From assembly GCF_003813985.1 (NCBI RefSeq), contig NZ_CP033897.1, positions 1,550,001-1,614,000 of the forward strand: DNA of 64,000 bases. The letters run 5' to 3'. The notes beneath the pieces are model-generated. The model did no database searches and was not told the DNA's origin. It was given only the letters and a program-made list of their open reading frames with translations. Both the position numbers and the translations under genes were made by a program. Within the stretch, counting starts at the first letter, position 1. Each line of letters opens with the position of its first letter. The DNA comes from Corynebacterium gerontici (GTDB taxonomy: Bacteria; Actinomycetota; Actinomycetes; Mycobacteriales; Mycobacteriaceae). Below, piece after piece: positions 18,225 through 28,289 of this stretch.

Positions 18225-20507
18225 ATGGCAGAGCTGAACACTGGCGATCTCCTCGATGCGCGTTACCGAATTGAAGCCCCCATTGCCCGGGGAGGCATGT
18301 CCACGGTGTACCGCTGCCTCGATATCCGCCTTGGGCGGCTGGTTGCAGCGAAAGTGATGCACCAGCATTTTGTCGACGACCCGGTGTTCCGCCAACGATT
18401 CCAACGCGAAGCTCGGTCCATGGCTCAGCTTTCGCATCCCTGCCTGGTGGGCGTGTACGACTTCTCCGCAGATCACGACGAAGTCTTCCTCATCATGGAG
18501 CTGATCACCGGAGGCACCCTGCGAGAGCTGCTAGCAGAGCGCGGACCTATGCCTCCCCACGCAGCTACTGCTGTCATGCGCCCAGTGCTGACCGGCCTCT
18601 CGGTGGCGCACAGCGCTGGAATGATTCACCGCGATCTCAAACCAGACAATGTGCTCATCAACGCCGATCATCGGGTGAAGCTCGCTGATTTTGGCCTTGT
18701 GCGCGCAGCCTCGAAGGCTCAAGCCACGAGCAACCAAATCGTTGGCACTGTCAGCTATCTTTCACCAGAGCAGGTCACGGGCGAGGAACTTACTCCCGCA
18801 AGTGACGTATATTCCGCTGGCATCATGCTCTTTGAGCTGCTCACCGGCACCACCCCCTTCGGTGGCGACACGCAACTTGCCCACGCATATGCGCGCCTCG
18901 ATCACGACGTTCCCGCACCGAGTTCGCGCATCGCAGGAGTTCCCTCCCTGGTGGATCATCTGGTGGCAACGGCCACTGCACGAAATCCAGAAGATCGCTT
19001 CAGCGATGCCGAGGAATTTCTTCAAGCTCTAGAAGATGTAGCCGCTGAGCTCGCACTTCCAGCATTTAAGGTGCCCGTGCCCCAGGACGCGGCCGCGCAC
19101 CGCGCATCAGCTTCGATGTCGGCGCCGATAGGCCCCACCGATTTGCTCACCACCGACCTTCCGCGGGAAGAAGATCCGACGACCATCGTCAATGAGCCTT
19201 TCCACAACTACGACGCTACCCCGCAGTCGGATGAGACTTCGATTCTTCCCGGCGGATCAGTTGAGGAGGATCTGCATACCCGCCAGTTCGAACCGGTTCA
19301 GCCCGAGACTGCGGCGCTTGACCCGCAACCGCCCATCGCGCCGCTTCCGGCTCCGGTACAGCAGGCATCGCCGGCCTATCCGCAGCGCCCGCAAGAGCCA
19401 GCTATACGCCAGCCTGCGTCCTCGCCTCCCGTCACAAACCGTTCGCCGTGGAAATTCGCTGTCTGGGCAATCCTGGTGCTTTTCATCACCGCAGGCATCG
19501 CCATTGGCGCTTGGTGGTTTGGATCCGGTAGGTATGGGGAAATCCCGCAAGTACTAGGGATGGATCAAGTAAACGCCGCGGCTGTCACACAAGATGCTGG
19601 GTTTCCCAGCGTCGTGGAACAGCAGTACTCAAATGAACCCGAAAACGCGGTGATCCAAACCATGCCGGAAGTAGGATCCAGGGCTGTGAAAGGCGACACC
19701 ATCACCTTGGTGGTTTCGAAGGGACAACCGGAAGTGCCAGCCGTTCCGCCGAGCCGAACTATCGCGGACACCACCAACGTCTTGCGGGGAGTCACCCTCA
19801 GCGTCTCGGGGCAGGAACAGGAATTTCACAGCTCCATCCCCGCGGGCCAGGTGATCAGCACCGACCCAAAAGCCGGAACCACCGTACCTGCTAATAGTCA
19901 GGTACGTTTGAAAATTTCAAAAGGCCCCGCACCAATCAAAATCCCAAGCGTCCGGGGCGATAGCGCTAGTGATGCACGCACGCGGTTGGAACGCGCCGGA
20001 TTGAAGGTGACGGAAATCGAGCAGTTCGACGCCGAAGTTGAAGGTGGCGACGCCATCGAAACCGATCCACCCTCGGGCACGGCGGTACCGAAGGATTCAA
20101 CGGTGACGCTAAAAGTTTCCACGGCTGTAGAAGTTCCCAATGTAGTTGGGAAATCGCAGCAGGAAGCTCAGCGTGAGCTGGCTGAAGCAGGCGTGCGGAT
20201 AGGACGCATACTCACCTCCACTACGTTGAGCGGGGATCGCCCCGATGAGGTGGTGGCCATGAGCCCATCGGCCGGCACCCTGCTGGACCCAGCAACCGCA
20301 GAAGTGGATCTGGAGCTGCCCGGGGAGGTCAAAGTGCCAAGCGTGTTAAACAAGAAGCTTGGAGATGCCATCAGAATTCTTGAAAATGCCGGATTCGTGG
20401 TCGATGTAGATTCCACGAACAACGCGGCCCGCGTTTATTCCCAGAGCCCCCGTGGCGGTAGCGCAGCGCCCGGAAGCACAATCAAGCTCAAGGTGATTGG
20501 AACTTAA
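18225..20507 (+). CDS. pknL: PknL, membrane Ser/Thr protein kinase with PASTA repeats
   Basis: Receptor-like kinase of 760 residues. The kinase domain (about 14-275) has the glycine loop IARGGMSTVY, Lys43 in VAAKV, the catalytic loop HRDLKPDN with Asp137, and DFG at 155-157. A variable Pro/Gln-rich linker leads to one membrane segment at about 409-430. The outside part holds five PASTA-like repeats of 60-70 residues, expected to sense peptidoglycan fragments. M. tuberculosis PknL has no PASTA part, so this is the corynebacterial form. Its likely partner is the divergent Rv2175c-like protein. Confidence 0.92.
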   Translation: MAELNTGDLLDARYRIEAPIARGGMSTVYRCLDIRLGRLVAAKVMHQHFVDDPVFRQRFQREARSMAQLSHPCLVGVYDFSADHDEVFLIMELITGGTLRELLAERGPMPPHAATAVMRPVLTGLSVAHSAGMIHRDLKPDNVLINADHRVKLADFGLVRAASKAQATSNQIVGTVSYLSPEQVTGEELTPASDVYSAGIMLFELLTGTTPFGGDTQLAHAYARLDHDVPAPSSRIAGVPSLVDHLVATATARNPEDRFSDAEEFLQALEDVAAELALPAFKVPVPQDAAAHRASASMSAPIGPTDLLTTDLPREEDPTTIVNEPFHNYDATPQSDETSILPGGSVEEDLHTRQFEPVQPETAALDPQPPIAPLPAPVQQASPAYPQRPQEPAIRQPASSPPVTNRSPWKFAVWAILVLFITAGIAIGAWWFGSGRYGEIPQVLGMDQVNAAAVTQDAGFPSVVEQQYSNEPENAVIQTMPEVGSRAVKGDTITLVVSKGQPEVPAVPPSRTIADTTNVLRGVTLSVSGQEQEFHSSIPAGQVISTDPKAGTTVPANSQVRLKISKGPAPIKIPSVRGDSASDARTRLERAGLKVTEIEQFDAEVEGGDAIETDPPSGTAVPKDSTVTLKVSTAVEVPNVVGKSQQEAQRELAEAGVRIGRILTSTTLSGDRPDEVVAMSPSAGTLLDPATAEVDLELPGEVKVPSVLNKKLGDAIRILENAGFVVDVDSTNNAARVYSQSPRGGSAAPGSTIKLKVIGT

Positions 20508-20533
20508 ACAAGGTAGCGCAAACCACTGCACAG

Positions 20534-20573
20534 AAAAACCGCGCCCAGCCTTATCACTCAGGCCTCGGCGCGG
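20534..20573. terminator. Terminator between convergent pknL and aroG
   Basis: CCGCGCC (20539-20545) pairs with GGCGCGG (20567-20573), with AGCCT/AGGC inside. A TTTTT run follows on the minus strand, for aroG. On the plus strand a weaker T-rich stretch follows, so it may serve both genes. Confidence 0.75.
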
Positions 20574-20589
20574 CTTGTTTCTTCTGTGC

Positions 20590-22011
<1,422 letters not shown>

Positions 22012-22041
22012 CTATGCCCGATCCCCCTTTTCAGCGCTTTT

Positions 22042-22566
22042 CTAGCTTTTCGACGCCCCCACCCGCACCACATTGGCTGCATCCATGGGCAAAGCCTCCA
22101 CACATGCCCGGAATTTTTGCAGGTTATGTCGCGCATCGACCAACGCGTCATGGCTGCCCTCTGGCACACCTGGTAATGAGGGCTTGCCGGCCATTTCCCA
22201 AAGCTGCTTCAGCTCGCGAGTGTAGTGGGGCAGTTGTTTTGGCATCGAGCGCATATCGCCCCACAGTTGCGCAAGCACGACATGGTCATAGGCTCCCACC
22301 CAGGCCCACAACTGCGGACGCTGATCCACCCGGGTCAAGAACTCCAGCACCTCACGCCTAATCGTGTCGCGGGATTTCCACGCCTTATTTGAAGGGTTCG
22401 GCAATTTAGCTAAGACGTTTTCCCGAACCCAACGATTAGCCAGGTGATGATTCGCCTCAGTCGAGACCGCGTAGTACTCGCTGCCGTCTTCTCCAACGAT
22501 GCCAATGGAAACGAGTTCAATGGTGGTTCCGTCCTCAATGAACTCGGTGTCGTAGAAATATCGCAC
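22042..22566 (-). CDS. DEDDh-type 3'-exoribonuclease (Rv2179c/AS-like)
   Basis: Small 174-residue nuclease resembling M. tuberculosis Rv2179c, a dimeric 3'-to-5' exoribonuclease acting on RNA tails. The DEDDh acidic residues are seen in YDTEF at the start, GAYDHVV in the middle, and HDALVDA near the end, where the His precedes the last Asp by four. GTG 22566 follows GAGGA by about seven bases. It lies 57 bp upstream of aroG and divergent from mptC. Its last codons contain a copy of the CGTCGAAAAGC repeat. Confidence 0.88.
   Translation of the reverse strand: MRYFYDTEFIEDGTTIELVSIGIVGEDGSEYYAVSTEANHHLANRWVRENVLAKLPNPSNKAWKSRDTIRREVLEFLTRVDQRPQLWAWVGAYDHVVLAQLWGDMRSMPKQLPHYTRELKQLWEMAGKPSLPGVPEGSHDALVDARHNLQKFRACVEALPMDAANVVRVGASKS
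22045..22059 (-). repeat. Copy of the GGGGCGTCGAAAAGC repeat (full form)
   Basis: The full 15-mer is on the minus strand. It forms the last codons (Gly-Ala-Ser-Lys-Ser) of the exoribonuclease gene, ending at its stop codon. Confidence 0.65.
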
Positions 22567-22597
22567 AGCTTTTCCTCACAGGCTCCGATGGTGACTT

Positions 22598-22612
22598 GGG
22601 GCGTCGACAAGC
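22598..22612 (+). repeat. Near-copy of the GGGGCGTCGAAAAGC repeat
   Basis: GGGGCGTCGACAAGC differs from the consensus by one base. It lies in the spacer between the exoribonuclease gene and mptC. Confidence 0.4.
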
Positions 22613-22676
22613 TTGGCGCAACGCCCACCCAAGCCTAAACCACTGCCCCGAAGGCCTCACACACCGCGTCGAGCAC

Positions 22677-22682
22677 TAGGAT
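22677..22682 (+). promoter_or_regulatory. mptC -10 box, leaderless arrangement
   Basis: TAGGAT ends eight bases before GTG 22691, which is the start that fits the protein. Confidence 0.55.
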
Positions 22683-22690
22683 CAACGTGT

Positions 22691-23950
22691 GTGACCCAGC
22701 CTCAAACCCTGCATCAACTTCAACGAAGTGTCAGCAATCCCCTTATCATCGGCCTCGCCTGTGTTGTGTCGTTGGCGTGGTTCCTTTTCTGGAATCTCTC
22801 CCCCACGCTGTACGCCGTTCCGTTTGGAACCCTCAGCGTGGATGAATGGTTCCACTACCACATCGATTTCGACGTCTACCGTGAAGGCGCCAAAGCCTAC
22901 CTGGCTGGGGATAACCTTTACACCAGGGATTACTCCGTGTGGGGCATAAATTTGCCCTTCACCTATCCCCCGCTAGCGGCCATCGTATTCGCCCCTTTTA
23001 CGTTGGTGCCCGTGAACACCGGCGGCGCGATCCTCAATCTCCTTAGCGCGTTGCTGCTGTGGCACGTGCTGTTCATGGTGAGCAAGCGAATCCTTCCCTC
23101 GTGGAGCACCAAGGCCCAACTCGGTTTGGCAACGGTCGTGTTCCCCTTGATGCTCGTGCTCGAACCGGTGCGTGAGACCATGAGCTACGCCCAGGTCAAC
23201 ATCGTTTTGATGTGGATGGTGGTCTTAGACACCGTTCCCGCGAACAAACGTCTCCCGCGCGGGCTCTTCGTTGGCCTCGCCGCAGCGATCAAGCTTACCC
23301 CCGCAGTCTTCGGTCTGTATTTCCTACTCAAGCGAGATTGGCGCGCTGCAATCACCTCGGTAGTCAGCGGTGTGGCAGCCAGCGCACTCGCCTTCTTCAT
23401 GGCACCAACAAGCTCAAAAACCTATTGGCTTGAAACGCTGCACGACACCGGACGCATCGGTGTACTGGCATGGCCAAGCAACCAGTCTTTCAAGGGCGTG
23501 CTCTACCGCGCCGGACAGGAAGCTTCTGGTGTCTGGCTGCTGTTCGTGATCATCGGCATGCTCGCCATTGCTTATGCGATGTGGAGGATGATTCAACAGC
23601 GCAATGACGTCGCTGCCATCATGCTCAACTCTGCAGTGGCTCTGCTGTGCTCTCCCGTGTCCTGGTCACACCACTGGGTGTGGTTCGCACCTTCGCTGTT
23701 GGTGATCCTCGTGGCAGTAGTGCGCAGAAAAAGCTGGGCACTTGGAGGGGGATGGTTCCTCAGCGCCTTCGTCGCAGTCAGCTCACCGCATTGGGGAATG
23801 CCTCGAGAAAACGGCCTGGAGAATACTTGGTCGCTGCTTCAGCAGTTCCTGGGCAATGCTTATGTTTGGGTGGCAGTGTTGTGGATCGTCATCGCCATCT
23901 TCCTGCCCGCGAAACACGAACAGGTTGTCTTTGAACAACAACGCCCCTAG
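22691..23950 (+). CDS. mptC: MptC-type alpha-1,2-mannosyltransferase (GT87)
   Basis: GT-C membrane mannosyltransferase that adds alpha-1,2-mannose branches to the lipomannan backbone, as for M. tuberculosis Rv2181. The 419-residue product has about ten membrane segments. The DUF2029/GT87 signature appears as DFDVYREGAKAYLAG in the first outer loop, with LPFTYPPLAA after it. The start is GTG 22691, supported by TAGGAT eight bases before it. Its TAG stop shares CTAG with the convergent acyltransferase gene. Confidence 0.87.
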   Translation: MTQPQTLHQLQRSVSNPLIIGLACVVSLAWFLFWNLSPTLYAVPFGTLSVDEWFHYHIDFDVYREGAKAYLAGDNLYTRDYSVWGINLPFTYPPLAAIVFAPFTLVPVNTGGAILNLLSALLLWHVLFMVSKRILPSWSTKAQLGLATVVFPLMLVLEPVRETMSYAQVNIVLMWMVVLDTVPANKRLPRGLFVGLAAAIKLTPAVFGLYFLLKRDWRAAITSVVSGVAASALAFFMAPTSSKTYWLETLHDTGRIGVLAWPSNQSFKGVLYRAGQEASGVWLLFVIIGMLAIAYAMWRMIQQRNDVAAIMLNSAVALLCSPVSWSHHWVWFAPSLLVILVAVVRRKSWALGGGWFLSAFVAVSSPHWGMPRENGLENTWSLLQQFLGNAYVWVAVLWIVIAIFLPAKHEQVVFEQQRP

Positions 23951-25092
23951 TTGCCACTTCCCACGGATGAAGGCTGCCCTTGTGCCCCCGCCTGGCGAGC
24001 GTCTGGTGTGCCCGCCCGGGGAGCGTCGCCTGGATGCCAGCGCCTCGCGATCGGGGCTACGAGGTGGTCGATGTGCGGTGGGAAAATCGTCCAACCGATG
24101 ACGGGCACCTTGCTCAAGAATTGGAAAGCGAATGCGCCGAACACAGTCACTGGAATACAAAGCAGGATCCACGTATTGGTGTGGCCCATCAAACCTGTGG
24201 CATCAAGCCCAATGCCGCCGTCTCGATAGCGGAAGTAGTACCCAAATATCACCGTCAAGGCGATGGGGTGACTAATGTAAATGATCAACGTGTGACGGCC
24301 GATGCGCTGCAACATTTCACCGAGCAGCGGGATCTTTGCCAAACCAACCACCAATATGATGCCACCAGGAAGATGCAGCAACGTCGCCACGGTGCTCATC
24401 ACCTGGGCCACATATGGGTCTTCAGTTCCCGCGAGGATCATAAGCAACTCACGGGCGCCGAAATAGCTCATCAGCCCCAATACCAATGCCCAAGGCTTAA
24501 ACGCTTGTTCTGCAAATCGAGTAATCCACGGGCGGGCAAAAGCGCCGAAGAGGAAGCAGGGCAAGTACGTGGCAACCTTGGCCATCAGTGGTGGATAAGG
24601 CAACAATGGGGCGGCAAACAGTATTAGACCGAAGATCAACCATCGAGCCCAAGGTGGCACAAATTTGCATGCCCATAGCACCACAGTGAACAGTACGAGG
24701 GAATGCAAGAACCAGTACATATTGCTGGATTCCACAACCGACTCAACCAAATACTCTCGGTCGGGCATCGGTTTGTCTAGAAAGACGTGCCATTCCAGGT
24801 GTTTCAACCAAATTTCAATCGGAGCCCAAATCACATACGGGACTGCAAGAAACCAAATCCTCTTGGTGAAAAGCTCATAACAGCGGTAGCCCAGTACCTT
24901 CAGCGAAAAGAACCCACTGACGAGGAAGAACAGTGGCATGCGCAGCGGTGCGATGAGCTCATTCGCTTCAGCTGCAAAAGTCTTGTCCCCTTCAGGAACC
25001 GCCAGCGTGATGTGCAGCAGCACAACCCCCAAGATAGAGAGTCCCTTTGCCACGTCTGGCCAGGCCATTCGCGGCTTCAGCGTTTGAGACAC
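23947..25092 (-). CDS. Acyltransferase-3 family membrane protein
   Basis: Membrane acyltransferase of the AT3 family, with about ten hydrophobic segments; such proteins modify surface sugars with acetyl or succinyl groups. The entry motif RMAWPDVAKGLSILGVVLLH contains the expected DxxKG and a His. The frame is open to an ATG at 25245, but that ATG lies in the loop of the upstream plsC terminator and before the likely promoter. GTG 25092, six bases after AGGAG, is the best start (381 residues). It converges on mptC, sharing stop bases, which hints at a role in lipoglycan decoration. The substrate is unknown. Confidence 0.8.
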   Translation of the reverse strand: MSQTLKPRMAWPDVAKGLSILGVVLLHITLAVPEGDKTFAAEANELIAPLRMPLFFLVSGFFSLKVLGYRCYELFTKRIWFLAVPYVIWAPIEIWLKHLEWHVFLDKPMPDREYLVESVVESSNMYWFLHSLVLFTVVLWACKFVPPWARWLIFGLILFAAPLLPYPPLMAKVATYLPCFLFGAFARPWITRFAEQAFKPWALVLGLMSYFGARELLMILAGTEDPYVAQVMSTVATLLHLPGGIILVVGLAKIPLLGEMLQRIGRHTLIIYISHPIALTVIFGYYFRYRDGGIGLDATGLMGHTNTWILLCIPVTVFGAFAFQFLSKVPVIGWTIFPPHIDHLVAPIARRWHPGDAPRAGTPDARQAGAQGQPSSVGSGN

Positions 25093-25188
25093 CTCAGGCT
25101 CCTCGTCTTGGGTGGTCACAGGTTTTGGTACGGACGCAACCCAAGCCGGAGCACGGGAAAACACTGCAGGACAGGGGTGCAGTGAATT

Positions 25189-25194
25189 AGTGTA
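25189..25194 (-). promoter_or_regulatory. Probable -10 box of the acyltransferase-3 gene
   Basis: TACACT on the minus strand lies between the plsC terminator and GTG 25092, giving a leader of about 90 bases. Confidence 0.5.
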
Positions 25195-25229
25195 TCCAAG
25201 CCAGCGGAAACTACCTAGACACTTGACGC

Positions 25230-25257
25230 AAAAGAGGGGATCCATACAGATCCCCTC
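25230..25257 (-). terminator. Terminator of the plsC-like gene
   Basis: GAGGGGATC (25234-25242) pairs with GATCCCCTC (25249-25257) around a six-base loop. On the minus strand TTTTG follows. Confidence 0.85.
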
Positions 25258-25308
25258 AGATGTCGTGTCACGCCTTCCGGGGAGGCGCGAGCGGCGTCCT
25301 CTGGAATG

Positions 25309-26058
25309 TTATACGCCTTCGGGATATCCTCTGCCGGCCTCTAAAGCCGCTTTGACGTCGGCGGCATAGACATCGACGTATTCCTCACCAGCGAGATCCG
25401 CCAAAGTGTGCATAACATGATCGGTTAGGTAGCGGGTTGCCTCATAGCTTTCAGGGTCAAGGCCCTGCTCAAGAACAAACGCCCGAGGATCAATTGGCTC
25501 ACCAATCCGCATGCGCACCTTAGCTGGCCGCGGGATCCAAGAACCTATTGGATTCGCCTTCCGCGTACCAATCATGGCAACTGGAATAACCTGCACACCT
25601 GTTTGCAGCGCGATGCGAGCCATGCCCGTTTTACCTTTGTAGACTCGTCCGTCCGGGGATCGCGTGCCTTCGGGATAGATCCCGAACAAATCCTCCCTTT
25701 CGAGCACCTCCGTCGCGGCCTCTAGCAGTTGATCGCCAGCATCAGCAGATCCGCGTTCGATCGGCACTTGACCAACGGAGGTGAAAAACCACTTTTGCAG
25801 CTTGCCCACGAAAGAGGTGTTCGTGAAATACTCGCTTTTTGCTGGAAAAGTAAGTTGGCGCTTGCACACCAGGGGGAAGTAGAAGGAATCCATCACCGCC
25901 TGATGATTCGACGGCAAAATAGCAGCACCCTTATCCGGAATCCTTTCTAAATGTTCCACCTCGGGGCGATTCCAGACTCGAAGCAGTGGACCAACAAGGA
26001 CGTACTTGAATGCCCAGTACCACTTGTTCGGAATGTTGGTGCTTCCAAGGATGCTCAT
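25309..26058 (-). CDS. plsC: 1-acyl-sn-glycerol-3-phosphate acyltransferase (PlsC-like)
   Basis: Membrane-associated acyltransferase of phospholipid synthesis. The 249-residue product has the NHQAVMD form of the HX4D catalytic box (His52, Asp57), the acceptor-binding EGTRS further on, and a conserved VIPVAMIGT stretch. ATG 26058 is preferred over the upstream start at 26109 because TATTCT sits six bases before it and no ribosome site supports either start. It corresponds to the Rv2182c position beside the mannan genes. The exact acyl donor and acceptor are not shown. Confidence 0.87.
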   Translation of the reverse strand: MSILGSTNIPNKWYWAFKYVLVGPLLRVWNRPEVEHLERIPDKGAAILPSNHQAVMDSFYFPLVCKRQLTFPAKSEYFTNTSFVGKLQKWFFTSVGQVPIERGSADAGDQLLEAATEVLEREDLFGIYPEGTRSPDGRVYKGKTGMARIALQTGVQVIPVAMIGTRKANPIGSWIPRPAKVRMRIGEPIDPRAFVLEQGLDPESYEATRYLTDHVMHTLADLAGEEYVDVYAADVKAALEAGRGYPEGV

Positions 26059-26064
26059 GGTTCG

Positions 26065-26070
26065 AGAATA
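26065..26070 (-). promoter_or_regulatory. plsC -10 box, leaderless arrangement
   Basis: TATTCT on the minus strand ends six bases before ATG 26058. Confidence 0.5.
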
Positions 26071-26132
26071 GCCCAGCACGAAAGATTTTTTCAAAGAAAA
26101 TAACCCCACCTCAGCTGGCCGGAGCTATCCGC

Positions 26133-27095
26133 TTAGCCCGCCTGAGGCTCCACACTTCGCAACGCCAGATCCGCCACTCCGATCATGCCCGCATCGCCTC
26201 CCAAGCTTGCACACCGCGCATCCGGCAAAGGCCGATGACCAGCCCCCACAATGGACTCCGCGAGGGCAGCCTTGGCCCGATCCATATATAAGTCACAGGC
26301 GCTAGCGACTCCGCCGCCGATAACGATGAGCCCAGGATCGAGCACGTCTGCCACAATCGACAGCGCCTTGCCCAACCATGTTCCAAAGTCCTCAAATACA
26401 GCAAGCGCGAGTTCGTCTCCTGCGCGCGCTGCATCCATCACTGCTTTTCCGCTAAAGTCCTCTGTTTCTCGCAGCACTGATGGTCTGTGTGGCTGTGCGT
26501 CGAGCATCTCGTGTGCGGTTTGCACCAACGCTGTACCGGAGCAGTAACGCTCAAGGCATCCACGTTTACCGCATGGGCACGGCCGTCCGTCTGGAACAAC
26601 ACAGAGGTGTCCAAATTCGGGCGCTGTACCGAACGCGCCACGATAGATCTCTCCCCCATTCATGAGGGTGGCACCAATGCCGGTGCCAACGGCGAAGAGC
26701 ACCCAATTGTCCACGTCCTTCGCTGCCCCGTAACGGTATTCCCCCCAGGCGGCGGAGTTGGCATCGTGTTCCAAGCGCACGGGCAACTTGAGCGCTTCGC
26801 TAAGTTCCGCTCGAACGTTGCGGTCGCGCCACGGCAGATGAGGAGCAAAGCGCACGATCTCACAAGTGGGGTCTAGAAACCCCGCAATGGCAAGACCTAC
26901 GCCGTTTACCTGATAACTTTCGCGCAGTTCATCCACCAACTCAACGATGCTTTGCTGCAGCGTGTTTGGATCTTTAGGTGTGTCTACTGATCGACGATCA
27001 ATAATCGCGCCATCTCGAACCACCGCCGCCCGCAGGTTCGTTCCACCGATATCAAATCCAACGGTGACGGGGTGTTCCTGCACTGAGTGCGGCAT
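26133..27095 (-). CDS. glk: ROK-family glucokinase
   Basis: Cytoplasmic kinase phosphorylating glucose, probably with ATP or polyphosphate. The 320-residue product starts with the phosphate-binding loop GFDIGGTNLR. It has the catalytic stretch LEHDANSAAWGE and the ROK zinc motif PCPCGKRGCLERYCSG. ATG 27095 is eight bases after GAAGG. A perfect TATAAT at 27135-27140 gives it its own promoter inside the end of pimB'. The sugar specificity is inferred from the family and the matching C. glutamicum locus. Confidence 0.9.
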   Translation of the reverse strand: MPHSVQEHPVTVGFDIGGTNLRAAVVRDGAIIDRRSVDTPKDPNTLQQSIVELVDELRESYQVNGVGLAIAGFLDPTCEIVRFAPHLPWRDRNVRAELSEALKLPVRLEHDANSAAWGEYRYGAAKDVDNWVLFAVGTGIGATLMNGGEIYRGAFGTAPEFGHLCVVPDGRPCPCGKRGCLERYCSGTALVQTAHEMLDAQPHRPSVLRETEDFSGKAVMDAARAGDELALAVFEDFGTWLGKALSIVADVLDPGLIVIGGGVASACDLYMDRAKAALAESIVGAGHRPLPDARCASLGGDAGMIGVADLALRSVEPQAG

Positions 27096-27134
27096 GGTGG
27101 AGCCTTCTTCAACGACGCTTATGATAACCCCAGC

Positions 27135-27140
27135 ATTATA
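27135..27140 (-). promoter_or_regulatory. glk -10 box (TATAAT)
   Basis: A perfect TATAAT on the minus strand, about 40 bases before the glk ATG and just after the pimB' stop. TTGGGT, 19 bases further up, is a weak -35 candidate. Confidence 0.65.
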
Positions 27141-27157
27141 TCTTCGGGTGGCGTGCT

Positions 27158-28288
27158 TTACCCAAACCCCAGCACCGAGCGAAGTTTGGCTCCCATAATC
27201 TCCCACGTCCAGGCTTGCTCAACGTGGCGTCGTCCAGCCGCTCCACACGCTTTTCGACGTCCCCCGTCCGCCAACATCTTGCGCAACGCATTGGCAAGCT
27301 GTTCCAGATCTTTCCCTGATACAACCACACCAACGTCAGTTGGCACGGTTTCCGGGGCTCCGCCGGAGTCTCCGGCGACGACGGGCAGCCCGCTTGCCTG
27401 CGCTTCTAGGAACACGATGCCTAGTCCTTCAACGTCCAAACCGTAACCTCGAGTGCGGCACGGCATGGCAAAGACGTCGGCAGCTTGCAGCATCTTCTCC
27501 ATCGTATGTTCAGAAACGCGACCGGGCATGCTCACGCTGCGCGCCACTGAGCCCATGGAGGCTCTCATGGCACGCAAGCGCGATTGATACGGGCCGCTGC
27601 CGACGATCACCAGGCGGGCGTTGGGAAATTCTTCTTTGACCTGAGGCCACACCTGCATCAGAGAGTCCTGCCCCTTACGCGCCACCAGGCGCGAGGTGCA
27701 CAGCACCACCAGATCATTGCTCCATCCCAATTGGCTTCTCACACCCTGCTGATCGGCAGCAGGGTGGAACCTGTGAATGTCTACGCCGGATGGCAAGCGA
27801 ACGTACTCGGGCCGGGCGCCTATGGCTCCTCGGATTCTTCCGAGCGTGTATTGGGAGATATAAGTGATCACGTCACAGTGATTGCCGATTCTGCGCAGCA
27901 GTTGCCGCGCGATCGGCAACATGGCCCAACCAACCTCGTGACCATGCGTCGAGGCGACAATCCGCGAAGCCCCCGCCCTGCGCGCAGCGGGAGCCAGCAG
28001 TGCAAGCGGAGCAGCAGCGCCGAACCACACCACGTCAATATGCTCACGCCGGATAATTTCCTGCATCCGTCGAGCCACTGGAACGGAAGGCAGCATCACG
28101 CGCCGCTGCCAGCGGTAGACCTTCATATCCAGGGAATCGTCGTAGACCTTTGCCTCATCTGCGTTTTGGGTAGAGGCAAATACCACGACATCTCGCGGTG
28201 GTAATTGCGCTAGGAAGTCCCTGAGGTAGGACTGAATCCCTCCGATAGTTGGAGGGAAATCGTTGGTGACCAGTAGAACCCGAGGCAC
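27158..28288 (-). CDS. pimB: PimB', GDP-mannose-dependent alpha-mannosyltransferase (GT4)
   Basis: Adds the second mannose to Ac1PIM1 on the inner face of the membrane, starting PIM and lipoglycan synthesis. The 376-residue GT-B protein begins PRVLLVTNDFPPTIGGIQSYL, the sugar-nucleotide loop of PimB'. Its C-terminal domain has the EX7E motif in VEGLGIVFLEA. GTG 28288 lies one base after the stop of the NlpC gene (TAAcGTG), so translation is coupled. An upstream ATG (28327) would only extend into the NlpC gene. A near-copy of the short repeat lies in its coding sequence at 27249. Confidence 0.9.
   Translation of the reverse strand: MPRVLLVTNDFPPTIGGIQSYLRDFLAQLPPRDVVVFASTQNADEAKVYDDSLDMKVYRWQRRVMLPSVPVARRMQEIIRREHIDVVWFGAAAPLALLAPAARRAGASRIVASTHGHEVGWAMLPIARQLLRRIGNHCDVITYISQYTLGRIRGAIGARPEYVRLPSGVDIHRFHPAADQQGVRSQLGWSNDLVVLCTSRLVARKGQDSLMQVWPQVKEEFPNARLVIVGSGPYQSRLRAMRASMGSVARSVSMPGRVSEHTMEKMLQAADVFAMPCRTRGYGLDVEGLGIVFLEAQASGLPVVAGDSGGAPETVPTDVGVVVSGKDLEQLANALRKMLADGGRRKACGAAGRRHVEQAWTWEIMGAKLRSVLGFG
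27249..27259 (-). repeat. Copy of the CGTCGAAAAGC repeat inside pimB'
   Basis: The core 11-mer is intact on the minus strand; the upstream Gs are GGGGA rather than GGGG. This is the only copy fully inside a gene, so it may be a chance coding match. Confidence 0.4.
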
Positions 28289-28289
28289 G

